Below, one piece after another: positions 7,116-14,388 of a stretch of DNA of 26,436 nucleotides. Under the pieces are notes generated by a model, which saw only the letters and a list, made by a program, of their open reading frames with translations, was not told the DNA's origin and ran no database searches. This stretch comes from CATOSD01 sp034422735 (GTDB lineage Bacteria; Chloroflexota; Dehalococcoidia; Lucifugimonadales; CATOSD01): NCBI GenBank assembly GCA_034422735.1, contig DAOUJL010000002.1:1-26436 (forward strand). The letters are read 5' to 3'. The translations under genes were made by a program, and so were the position numbers. How positions within the stretch are numbered: position 1 is the first letter of the stretch; every line of letters starts with the position of its first letter.

Positions 7116-8039
7116 ATGGGAAACAGACTTGAGGGCAGGGTAGCGATAGTGACTGGCTCGGGCCGCGGCATTGGCGCGGCGTGCGCCAAGCTGCTCGCCG
7201 AAGAGGGCGCCTCGGTGGTGGTGAACGACATCGGTGGCGCAGTGGACGGCACCGGCGAGGCCACCACTCCCGCCGACGAGACCGTAAGCGACATCATCGC
7301 GGCAGGCGGCAAGGCCGTGGCCAACTACGACTCGGTCGCCGAGTACGACTCCGCGGGCAAGATCGTCCAGGCCGCCATCGACAACTTCGGCAGGCTGGAC
7401 ATCCTGGCCCACCCCGCCGGCATCCTCCGCGACCGCATGGTCTTCAACATGACAGAGTACGAATGGGACGGCGTGCTGCAGGTCCACCTGTACGGCGCGT
7501 TCAACATGGTCAAGCACGCGGTTCCGCACATGATCAAGCAGAACTACGGACGGATCGTTCTGTTCTCGTCCGGCTCCGGCCTCGGCTCCTCCGGCCAGTC
7601 CAACTACGCGATGGCCAAGGAGGGCATGGTGGGGATGACGCGGGCGCTCGCGCCGGAGCTCGCGCCCTACGGCATCACGATAAACGCCGTGTATCCGGGC
7701 GCCGCGACCAGGATGACCGCGACGGTGCCGCAGAGCTCGCGCGACCTGCGGGCGCAGGCGGCCGGGCTGCCGCCGCCCGTGGTGGACCCCGAGGGCGTGG
7801 GTGACGCCGAGAACAACGCGCCCAAGGTCGTCTACCTGAGCTCGGAGGCGGGCGGAGCCGTTACGGGCCAGGTCATCGGCACCAGCGGATGGGTGGTATC
7901 GCTCTACTCGCCCAGGCACGTCATCAGGAGCATCCACAAGGACGGACGGTGGACGCTGGACGAGCTGGACGAGCTGATTCCGATTTCGATCAGCAGGAAC
8001 CTGACCAACCCGATGCCGCCCGCGCCTCCCCGGCAGTAA
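7116..8039 (+). CDS. SDR family oxidoreductase, MFE-2 type 3-hydroxyacyl-CoA dehydrogenase-like
   Basis: This 307-residue SDR has TGSGRGIG (13-20), Ser151, Tyr164 and Lys168 (SNYAMAKEG), the complete Ser-Tyr-Lys set. His124 stands where many SDRs have Asn, as I recall for MFE-2 proteins. The NNAG motif reads HPAG. The expected reaction is NAD(P)-dependent oxidation of a hydroxyacyl-CoA or similar hydroxy compound. The extended C-terminus (SLYSPRHVIRSIHKDGRW onward, about 50 residues) is shared with the upstream paralogue (LYSNPSIERSVHKYGNF) and is not part of the basic SDR fold. The gap to the first SDR is 56 nt, so the two are co-transcribed. Confidence 0.9.
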   Translation: MGNRLEGRVAIVTGSGRGIGAACAKLLAEEGASVVVNDIGGAVDGTGEATTPADETVSDIIAAGGKAVANYDSVAEYDSAGKIVQAAIDNFGRLDILAHPAGILRDRMVFNMTEYEWDGVLQVHLYGAFNMVKHAVPHMIKQNYGRIVLFSSGSGLGSSGQSNYAMAKEGMVGMTRALAPELAPYGITINAVYPGAATRMTATVPQSSRDLRAQAAGLPPPVVDPEGVGDAENNAPKVVYLSSEAGGAVTGQVIGTSGWVVSLYSPRHVIRSIHKDGRWTLDELDELIPISISRNLTNPMPPAPPRQ

Positions 8040-8045
8040 CCGGAG

Positions 8046-8183
8046 GCTGCTCTCACTTCGGCGAGAGCAGCGGGGCGAGGGCGGCGCAGCAGCGTCGCTC
8101 CCTCGCCTGAGGCCCGGTCCAGCCGCGAGTTAGCGACTGTGAAGCGCCGGACAGCGCCTCCCGTCCCAAGGCGGGAGGCGCTG
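8046..8183. terminator. Three consecutive hairpins between the SDR pair and thrC
   Basis: Three perfect inverted repeats follow each other: 8046-8054 with 8063-8071 (9 bp, 8-nt loop), 8074-8081 with 8100-8107 (8 bp), and 8152-8163 with 8172-8183 (12 bp, 8-nt loop). The first starts 7 nt after the SDR stop codon and the last ends 17 nt before the thrC promoter. They probably end the SDR transcript, but none has a T-run. A small structured RNA is also possible. Confidence 0.5.
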
Positions 8184-8199
8184 CTGTGCGGCCCGCGCG

Positions 8200-8229
8200 T
8201 TGACAGGCGCGCGCCCGTGTTGATACCAT
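8200..8229 (+). promoter_or_regulatory. Promoter of the thrC-NIL-cysO cluster
   Basis: A perfect TTGACA (8200-8205) is followed after 18 bp by TACCAT (8224-8229), a moderate -10 box. Transcription would begin near 8236, about 67 nt before the ATG at 8303. It also makes the TTG at 8234 an unlikely start. Confidence 0.55.
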
Positions 8230-8302
8230 TCCGTTGCCTGAAGCAGGCCCTTCGTCCGGCCGTGCAGTTCGGCCACACCAAGCAGGACCAGAAAGTACGC
8301 TA

Positions 8303-9526
8303 ATGCCACACGTATCGCTGCTGCGATGTCGGGAATGCGACCGCCAGTATCCGGTCGAGCCCCTCAACGTCTGCGACTTTTGCTTTGGACCTCTGGAGGT
8401 CGGTTACGACTACGCCAGCATAGGGAAGAGCATCAGCCGCGAAAGCATCTCCAGCGGCCCGCTCACGATGTGGCGCTACCACGAGTTGCTGCCCGTGAAC
8501 AGCGAGTACGTGCTGGACATGGGCACCGGATTCACGCCGCTGGTGAGGGCGAAGAACCTGGGCCGGGCGCTTGGGCTGGACAACCTGTACATCAAGAACG
8601 ACAGCGTAAACCCGACGTTCTCGTTCAAGGACCGGGTGGTGTCGGTGGCAACCGCCAAGGCGCTGGAGTTCGAGTTCGACGTGCTCGCCTGCGCCTCCAC
8701 GGGCAACCTGGCGGGGGCGGTGGCCGCGCACGGGGCCAAGGCGGGCATGAAGACGATGGTCTTCTTTCCCGCGGACCTGGAGAAGGGCAAGGTGATAGGC
8801 GCGGGCATCTACGGCGCCGACCTGGTGGCGGTGGACGGCACGTACGACCAGGTCAACCGCCTGTGCAGCGAACTGGCCGACAATCACCACTGGGCGTTCG
8901 TAAACATCAACATGCGGCCCTACTACGCCGAGGGCAGCAAGACGCTGGGGTACGAGGTGGCCGAACAGCTCGGCTGGCGCGCGCCCGACAACTGCGTGGT
9001 GCCCGCGGCGTCCGGATCTATGTTCACCAAGATCTGGAAGGCGTTCAACGAGATGGCCGACCTGGGCCTGATCGACCGGCCAAAGACGGGTATGCACGTC
9101 GCCCAGGCGGAGGGGTGCTCGCCCATCGTGGAAGCCTACGATCAGGGCACCCCCCACGTGCGGCCCGTGGTGCCCGACACCATCGCCAAGTCTCTCGCCA
9201 TCGGCAACCCGGCGGATGGATTCTACGCGCTCCAGACCGTCGAGGCGTCAAACGGCTCGGCGGTGATCGCCCACGAGGACGAGGTGGTGGAGGGCATACA
9301 GCTGCTGGCGGAGACAGAGGGCATATTCACGGAGACCGCCGGCGGCGTTGTTGTTTCCGGCCTGCGCCGACTGGCGAAGAAGGGCATCATCAAGCAGGAC
9401 GAGCTTACGGTGGCCTACATCACCGGCAACGGGCTGAAGACCCAAGAGGTTGTCGAGGACCTGATCAATCCAATCGAGACGGCGCCCGATTACGAGGCGT
9501 TTCAGACCGCGATAGGGTCGCGCTGA
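8303..9526 (+). CDS. thrC: Threonine synthase-like PLP enzyme (fold type II)
   Basis: This 407-residue enzyme starts with a zinc-ribbon-like knuckle pair (Cys9, Cys12, Cys24, Cys27) and then the fold-II PLP core. Lys109 in SFKDR is the PLP lysine, STGNLAGA (near 135) binds the cofactor phosphate, and PAASGSMFTKIW (about 235-245) matches the threonine synthase pattern. The standard reaction converts O-phosphohomoserine to threonine. The ATG at 8303 is preferred over an upstream TTG because the zinc motif begins directly after it. The next two genes encode a NIL protein and a CysO-like sulfur carrier. CysO is the sulfur donor for a related fold-II PLP enzyme (CysM), so this gene might use a thiocarboxylated carrier rather than, or besides, water. 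Confidence 0.85.
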   Translation: MPHVSLLRCRECDRQYPVEPLNVCDFCFGPLEVGYDYASIGKSISRESISSGPLTMWRYHELLPVNSEYVLDMGTGFTPLVRAKNLGRALGLDNLYIKNDSVNPTFSFKDRVVSVATAKALEFEFDVLACASTGNLAGAVAAHGAKAGMKTMVFFPADLEKGKVIGAGIYGADLVAVDGTYDQVNRLCSELADNHHWAFVNINMRPYYAEGSKTLGYEVAEQLGWRAPDNCVVPAASGSMFTKIWKAFNEMADLGLIDRPKTGMHVAQAEGCSPIVEAYDQGTPHVRPVVPDTIAKSLAIGNPADGFYALQTVEASNGSAVIAHEDEVVEGIQLLAETEGIFTETAGGVVVSGLRRLAKKGIIKQDELTVAYITGNGLKTQEVVEDLINPIETAPDYEAFQTAIGSR

Positions 9527-9566
9527 ACGCGCCTCTTCGTCCGGCTGCCCCGACAGCGAGAGCGAC

Positions 9567-9809
9567 ATGGCAAGCAAGAGAGTGAGATTCACGTTTCCTA
9601 CCGAGCTCATCACCGAACCTGTCATATACCAACTCGGCCAGAAGTTCGAGGTGGTAACGAACATCCGCCGCGCGGACGTTCGGGAGGACATGGGCTGGGT
9701 GGTGCTCGAGCTGGAGGGAGCGGAAGAGGAAATCGACAGGGGCATAGAATGGGTCTCCTCCGCCGGCGTCAGAGTCGACCCGGTGGCTGGCGACGTGATA
9801 GAGGGATAA
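9567..9809 (+). CDS. NIL-domain protein
   Basis: This 80-residue protein is a stand-alone NIL domain, the ferredoxin-like fold found at the end of the methionine importer ATPase MetN and in proteins of archaeal-type homocysteine synthesis. The pattern is a first strand RVRFTFP, a helix ITEPVIYQLGQKF, the VVTNIRRADV strand, and a GWVVLELEG strand before the last helix. There are no cysteines, so it carries no Fe-S centre itself. It begins 40 nt after thrC and is followed by the sulfur carrier. The domain may sense a sulfur amino acid or help deliver sulfur; which of the two is not visible. Confidence 0.8.
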   Translation: MASKRVRFTFPTELITEPVIYQLGQKFEVVTNIRRADVREDMGWVVLELEGAEEEIDRGIEWVSSAGVRVDPVAGDVIEG

Positions 9810-9918
9810 CGACCCTCCGCGCGCTGACAGACCCACGCCCGCGGCCGGCGGCGCGACACTGCCGGAGGTCGTAGCGGCCGCCAGGGACCGCTACGCGAAC
9901 ATCTGGAGGATGCTGAGC

Positions 9919-10197
9919 ATGAGTGTAATGGTACGGATACCGACGCCGCTTCGCCGCGTCACCAACGGCGAATCGACCGTGAGCGTCAATGGCGCGACAT
10001 TGAGCGAGGTGGTGGGATCGCTGGAGAGCGAGTTCCCCGGTATCAAGGAGCGCCTCTGCGACGACACCGGCGCGCTGAGAAACTTCGTCAACGTGTACGT
10101 CAACGGCGAGGACGTGCGCTTCCTGCAGGGACTGGAAACCTCCACCAACGACGGCGACGAGATAAGCATCGTCCCGGCCGTTGCGGGCGGAGCGTAG
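9919..10197 (+). CDS. cysO: CysO-like MoaD/ThiS-family sulfur carrier with a Gly-Gly-Ala end
   Basis: This 92-residue beta-grasp protein closely resembles CysO of Mycobacterium tuberculosis: the strand VRIPTPLR, FPGIKERL, the block FVNVYVNGEDVRF (56-68), and the end IVPAVAGGA. Carriers of this family are adenylated at a C-terminal Gly-Gly by a MoeB/ThiF-like E1 and converted to a thiocarboxylate that gives sulfur to a PLP enzyme. Here Ala92 follows Gly90-Gly91, so a protease must first remove one residue. No E1 or JAMM protease is in the window. The start at 9919 is chosen because GGAGG (9905-9909) is 9 nt away; an ATG at 9910 directly abuts it. The neighbour thrC is the likely client. Confidence 0.85.
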   Translation: MSVMVRIPTPLRRVTNGESTVSVNGATLSEVVGSLESEFPGIKERLCDDTGALRNFVNVYVNGEDVRFLQGLETSTNDGDEISIVPAVAGGA

Positions 10198-10206
10198 GCT
10201 CCGCCC
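10185..10206. terminator. Perfect hairpin over the cysO stop codon, between convergent genes
   Basis: GGGCGGAGC (10185-10193) and GCTCCGCCC (10198-10206) form a 9-bp stem with a GTAG loop. The cysO stop TAG (10195-10197) is in the loop. The amidase gene ends at 10222 on the other strand, so the hairpin can serve both directions. No T-run follows on either strand. Confidence 0.6.
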
Positions 10207-10221
10207 CAAGTCTCGGCCCGC

Positions 10222-11628
10222 CTACGTCAGATCGGCGGGGTGGCGCGTGTGCCAGTCGGTGATGGACTGGTAGGCGCGCGCGACCGCGAGCACGGCGTTC
10301 TCGTCGTAGGCCCTTCCCATGAACTGGATGCCCGTCGGCAACCCCTCGTCCGAGAAACCGCTCGGCACCGAGATGGCCGGAAGACCCGCCCCGTTGCCCA
10401 CCGATCCCATCGTGTCTCGCCCGCCGTGGAGCGCGGCGCTGCGGAACTCCTGGTCCAGCGGAGTCGCAATCGTGGAGCGCGTAGGCCCCACCAGCGCGTC
10501 GAACGGCGCCATGACCTCTTCGGCGTTCCTCGCCATCAGCGCACGCAGCCTGGTGGCCTTCACGTAGTCTTTCCCCAGCACCGCGACTCGCGCGTAGAGG
10601 CCGTAGCGGTCCTCCGGGGCCGTCAGCTCAGCGGGCAGTCCCGCGTCCACGAAATCCTCGAACGCGCTCGCGGCCTCCGCGAACATGATCGTGCGGTTGA
10701 TGGCCTCGTGCGGAAGGTCTGAGAACTCCACTTCCTCGATGTCGGCTATGGACGCCAACGCCTCGAGCGCGCTCGCAAAGTTCGCCCCCGTGGGCTCGTC
10801 GACGTTGTCCGCCACGCCCTTGACCACGCCGAGCCTGAAGCGGCGGCCCGACACGTCCGAATCGTCGTAGCGAAACGGCCTCTGCGTCGTCGACGGGTCC
10901 TTCGGGTCACTGCCCGCGATCGCCTCAAGCACCAGCCCGCAGTCGTCCGCGGTCAAGCAGAGAGGCCCCAGCTTGTCCAGGGTGTACGACAGCGCCATCG
11001 CGCCGTGGCGGCTGACGCGCCCGTAGGTAGGTCGCAGGCCGGCGACGCCGCAGTTGCTGGCCGGAGAGATGATGGAACCCCCCGTCTCGGAGCCTATGGC
11101 GAAAGGCACCAGGCCGGCGGCAGTGGCCGCGCCGGAGCCGCTGGAGGAGCCGCCGCTCCACCTGCCCTGGTCCCAGGGCGTGATGCCCGGTCCTGTGAAC
11201 GACGCGACGGGCTGGCGGTATCCACCACCTCCGGCGAGCTCGACCATGGCAAGTTTCGCGGCCAGCACCGCGCCCGCGTCTCTCAGCCGCTCCACGACCG
11301 TGGCGTCGTAGTCGAACACCTGGTCGCGCAGCGGCGCCGCGCCCCAGGTGGTGGGTATGCCGCCCGACGTGGCGAGCAGGTCTTTCGCGCCGTAGGGAAT
11401 CCCGTGCAGTGGTCCCTTGTAGTTGCCGCCTGCTATCTCCTGCTCCGCACGAGCCGCTTGGCTCAGGGCAAGGTGACGGGTGACCGTCACAACCGCGTTG
11501 TAGTCCGGCCCCAGGCTTTCGAGCCGGTCGAGGAACAGCGTAGCAAGCTCGACGGGCGACACTTCGCGTGACTCGATCAGCCCGCCCAGATCGCGGATGC
11601 TGGTGAAGACATAGTCGTTGGCGGTCAC
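10222..11628 (-). CDS. Amidase signature family enzyme
   Basis: This 468-residue protein has the full amidase signature: Lys82 (GIPYGAKDL), cis-Ser161 in the GGSSSGSG block, and the nucleophile Ser185 in ETGGSI. The 24-residue spacing of the two serines is that of known amidases. It hydrolyses a carboxamide or transfers ammonia. The start is GTG 11628; AGGAGG lies about 8 nt upstream inside the end of the GatC-like gene, whose stop is separated from this start by a single base. This coupling indicates that the two proteins are made together and may form a complex. There is no gatB nearby, so a GatCAB tRNA amidotransferase is unlikely, and a catabolic amidase of the AtzE kind fits better. Confidence 0.9.
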   Translation of the reverse strand: MTANDYVFTSIRDLGGLIESREVSPVELATLFLDRLESLGPDYNAVVTVTRHLALSQAARAEQEIAGGNYKGPLHGIPYGAKDLLATSGGIPTTWGAAPLRDQVFDYDATVVERLRDAGAVLAAKLAMVELAGGGGYRQPVASFTGPGITPWDQGRWSGGSSSGSGAATAAGLVPFAIGSETGGSIISPASNCGVAGLRPTYGRVSRHGAMALSYTLDKLGPLCLTADDCGLVLEAIAGSDPKDPSTTQRPFRYDDSDVSGRRFRLGVVKGVADNVDEPTGANFASALEALASIADIEEVEFSDLPHEAINRTIMFAEAASAFEDFVDAGLPAELTAPEDRYGLYARVAVLGKDYVKATRLRALMARNAEEVMAPFDALVGPTRSTIATPLDQEFRSAALHGGRDTMGSVGNGAGLPAISVPSGFSDEGLPTGIQFMGRAYDENAVLAVARAYQSITDWHTRHPADLT

Positions 11629-11629
11629 G

Positions 11630-11836
11630 TCACTCCTCCTCGCGGTATGGGGGGAACACCGACATCGGCTCGTCGCCGTTCCGCAGGCTGACCGCTCTCA
11701 GCGCCTCCGACATCTCCACGATGCCCTCGACGCCCTTACGCACCTCGGCGAGCTGGTCATCGTCGAGCCTGTCGCCGTACAGGCGGGTAACTATCTGAAG
11801 CCTGTCTTCCACGTCCTGCGCGTTGTGGTCGCTCAC
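11630..11836 (-). CDS. GatC/AtzG-like small amidase partner
   Basis: This 68-residue acidic protein has two helices and an end LRAVSLRNGDEPMSVFPP that resembles the GatC tail, in which a Leu-rich turn, a GxEP motif and a short proline strand wrap around the amidase subunit. The known parallel is AtzG, a GatC-like partner of the amidase AtzE in cyanuric acid degradation. It starts at GTG 11836 with GGAGG 6 nt before it, and its stop lies one base before the amidase start. It most likely stabilises that amidase. A true GatC function is possible only if gatB is elsewhere in the genome. Confidence 0.7.
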   Translation of the reverse strand: MSDHNAQDVEDRLQIVTRLYGDRLDDDQLAEVRKGVEGIVEMSEALRAVSLRNGDEPMSVFPPYREEE

Positions 11837-11913
11837 GGTCGGCCTCCAAATGGTGATTGATGACTATAGGACGGATACTGAAAGTCGGTCTACCGCCAAC
11901 CGGCGCCGTTGCC

Positions 11914-12732
11914 TCACGCCGACGCCGCCAGTATCAGTATGGCTCGGCAGCAGTGGAACGCCTCGAGGTAGTCGCTGGACGTAAACGACACCGTTACGCC
12001 GTCGTGCCGCTCTACGCCCGGAATGAAGGCGGCGACGTCGGCCATGCCCGAGTTGGCGAGCCGGATCGTCATCGTTACCGGCACGCTGTAGCGTACGGGC
12101 GCTATCTCCTCACGACGCCCGACGGCGATAGCGGCCTGTTGCCGAATCAGCGCCTGCGACGCCAGGGGCGACAGGCACTTGGCGGAGTAGCGCGTCAGCG
12201 CCTCCTTCACGGTGGCGACTTCCACCCCCGGGATCAGGTCCTCCGCCATGGCCGTCGTCGTCGAGTCTCCGGTTACGAGCGCCACCGGCACGCCGTGATA
12301 TCCGGCGATGCTGGCGTTCACGCCGAGCTCCCCCTGCGACTGCCCGTTGACCCGGAAGTCCGCGACGGCCCCGGTGAAGGTGTGGTCGAATATGCCGCCG
12401 CTGCCGGCCCTGCCGTGATAGCCGACGCACAGCACCGCGCCGAAGCTGTCGTCCAATCCGGCCATCATTGTCTGCGGCTTGGGAGACCCCGTGATTAGCT
12501 GGGCGCGCTGGTCTAGCAATTCCTGGATGAGGTTCATCTGAGTGCCGTGGCTGTCGTTTACGACTACCTCGTCGGCGCCCGCATTGAATGCCCCCTCGAC
12601 CGCGGCGTTGGCCTCGAGAGTCATCAGGCGGCGAGCCGCCTCGTAGTCCTTGCCGTCTCGCCCGGTGTGATCCCTGTGGACCACACCGCTCACTCCCTCC
12701 ATGTCGACCGAGACCAGCACTCTCAGCGCCAT
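11914..12732 (-). CDS. M55 family D-aminopeptidase (DppA-like)
   Basis: This 272-residue protein matches the zinc D-aminopeptidase family. The ligands appear at the same relative positions as in Bacillus DppA, shifted by two: Asp10 and Glu12 (SVDMEGVSG), His62 (NDSHG), His106 (GYHGRAG) and Glu135 (GELGVNA), with the catalytic His117. DppA-type enzymes form decamers and cleave N-terminal D-amino acids, often from peptidoglycan peptides. The ATG at 12732 places SVDMEG at the usual distance from the start; an in-frame ATG at 12762 would add ten unrelated residues. The gene lies 81 nt downstream of mgtE and 77 nt upstream of the GatC-like gene, on the same strand, in a group of amide-bond hydrolases. 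Confidence 0.88.
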   Translation of the reverse strand: MALRVLVSVDMEGVSGVVHRDHTGRDGKDYEAARRLMTLEANAAVEGAFNAGADEVVVNDSHGTQMNLIQELLDQRAQLITGSPKPQTMMAGLDDSFGAVLCVGYHGRAGSGGIFDHTFTGAVADFRVNGQSQGELGVNASIAGYHGVPVALVTGDSTTTAMAEDLIPGVEVATVKEALTRYSAKCLSPLASQALIRQQAAIAVGRREEIAPVRYSVPVTMTIRLANSGMADVAAFIPGVERHDGVTVSFTSSDYLEAFHCCRAILILAASA

Positions 12733-12813
12733 TGCCCACCCCCGAAACCGGATGCCTGCCATGATACCACAGGCGGGCAAGAGAGCTGTGCGACCCCGTC
12801 CGTTCGGGATTCG

Positions 12814-14223
12814 CTAACCGGCTACTATCAGGTGTATCGTCAGCGTGGCCAGCCCAAGGTAGATGAGGAAGCCCACTACGTCCGTAATGGTGGTGACCGC
12901 CACCGCCGACGCCAGTGCCGGGTCGACGCGAATTGCGCGCAATCCCAGCGGCACGACCACGCCGCTGATTCCGGCCACCACCATGTTCGCCCCCATCGCG
13001 ACGCCCACCACCATCGCCAGGAATTCGTTGCCGCCCATCCAGACCAAGACGATGCCCGCGATGAGCAGTCCGAATATCAGTCCGTGAATCAGTCCCAGCG
13101 CCGCTTCTCTGACCAGTATCCGCTTGGCCGCCGTCGGGCCCAGCTCGCCGAGCGCGATGGAGCGCACGATCAGCGTCAGTGTCTGGGTGCCCGCGATCCC
13201 GCCTTGTCCGGCTATCACCGGAAGGAACGCCGCGAGCGCCACGGCTCTGCCCAGAGTGGACTGGAAGAGCGCGATTATCAACCCCGCAAGTATCGCCGTG
13301 CCGAGGTTGACGCACAGCCAGGGCAGCCGGTTCCGCACCGAGCGCACTATCGGGCCGTGCGCCGATTCGCTCCTGTCCACCCCGATCATCCGGTACATGT
13401 CCTCGGTGGCCTCGCTCTCCACCACGTCGATCATATCCTCCAGCGTGAGAACGCCCACCAGGTGCTCGTCCTCGTCCACGACCGGAAGCCGCTGAATGTC
13501 GTACCGTTCCATCAGGCGGGCGCACTGCTCCTGGTCGGTGTCCGCCAGTACGGAGATGATGTCGGTCTCCATCAGCAGGCTGATCAACTGGTGGGGATGC
13601 GCGAGGACAAGCTGGGACAGGCTGATGCCGCCCCGGAGCATACCGTTGGAGTCCACCACGAACATGTAGGAGGCCTCTTCGTGACGGAGCTCGCGCGCCC
13701 ACCTCCTGACGAACGACACCGCCTGGGAGACGGTCATCCTGTCGCGCAGCGCGATCAGGTGGGGCGTCATCAGGCCGCCGGCCTGGTCGTCCTGGTATTC
13801 CAGCAAGGGGATGACTTCGCTGGCGTCTGCCATGTTCTCGAGGGCCGTCCTGGAAGTGGCGACGGGAAGGCCGCGCAGTATGTCGGCCGCGACTTCCGGC
13901 CTGGACTTGTCGAGGGTGGAGGCGAGCTGGGACGGCGCCATGGACATGCACAAATCGACGGCTTCGGAGGGCTCGAGCTCGCCCAGAATCTCGGCCAGGT
14001 TGTCGGGCGAAAGATGCTCCAGCAGCCTGACCTGCAACTCCGGGTTCATGTGGGATACCACTTCCGCCTGGTCTTTCAGACGCAGGCGGGAGATGCGCGC
14101 GACCGCTTCCGTAATCGCGCCGCGTGACATCAGGTCCGACAGCCACGTGGTGACTCGCTCAACTGTGGTCTGAGCGTGCACAAGAAACAGCGTGGCGTCT
14201 TCGCGCGTTATGCGTTTTCTCAT
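12814..14223 (-). CDS. mgtE: MgtE family magnesium channel/transporter
   Basis: This 469-residue protein has the MgtE order: N-terminal superhelical domain (about 35-135), two CBS domains (about 150-280), a connecting helix and five membrane helices (about 300-468). Asp448 in TITDVVGFLIY corresponds to the pore aspartate. The family signature GGNxGTQ reads GGIAGTQ (341-347), so the conserved Asn is Ile. Mg2+ sensing by the N and CBS domains should close the channel when cytosolic Mg2+ is high. The ATG at 14223 has AGGGG 5 nt before it; the upstream open frame to 14289 passes through a terminator hairpin and is not likely to be translated. Confidence 0.9.
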   Translation of the reverse strand: MRKRITREDATLFLVHAQTTVERVTTWLSDLMSRGAITEAVARISRLRLKDQAEVVSHMNPELQVRLLEHLSPDNLAEILGELEPSEAVDLCMSMAPSQLASTLDKSRPEVAADILRGLPVATSRTALENMADASEVIPLLEYQDDQAGGLMTPHLIALRDRMTVSQAVSFVRRWARELRHEEASYMFVVDSNGMLRGGISLSQLVLAHPHQLISLLMETDIISVLADTDQEQCARLMERYDIQRLPVVDEDEHLVGVLTLEDMIDVVESEATEDMYRMIGVDRSESAHGPIVRSVRNRLPWLCVNLGTAILAGLIIALFQSTLGRAVALAAFLPVIAGQGGIAGTQTLTLIVRSIALGELGPTAAKRILVREAALGLIHGLIFGLLIAGIVLVWMGGNEFLAMVVGVAMGANMVVAGISGVVVPLGLRAIRVDPALASAVAVTTITDVVGFLIYLGLATLTIHLIVAG

Positions 14224-14245
14224 TCGGTCCCCTGGGCTACCATCC

Positions 14246-14288
14246 AAAAAATGAGGTCGGAGCCGGGCGTCAGCCAGCGCCAACCTCA
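14246..14288 (-). terminator. Intrinsic terminator/attenuator-like hairpin before mgtE
   Basis: Read on the minus strand, TGAGGTTGG (14288-14280) pairs with CCGACCTCA (14260-14252), nine pairs with one G-U, and is followed at once by TTTTTT (14251-14246). The U-run ends 22 nt before the mgtE ATG. It can end the penicillin acylase transcript. Since only 22 nt remain before the mgtE start, mgtE must be read through it or be controlled by it. A possible -10 box (TAGAAT on the minus strand, 14297-14292) lies just upstream of the hairpin, without a clear -35. Confidence 0.7.
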
Positions 14289-14388
14289 CATATTCTAGTT
14301 AGCGGTGCGCGGGACCTTCTTGGCAAAAGTGGGTCAGTGAGCGCGATTTCCGGGACGAGTCTTGTACCACGACCAACAGGACTTCGCT

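Noticed and set aside
12110..14146. A 678-codon open frame across mgtE and the M55 gene
   Set aside because: It crosses two well-identified genes in another frame and has the low-complexity composition of a shadow.
14224..14388. M-box or other known magnesium riboswitch before mgtE
   Set aside because: I could not find the conserved M-box core; only the terminator-like hairpin is supported.
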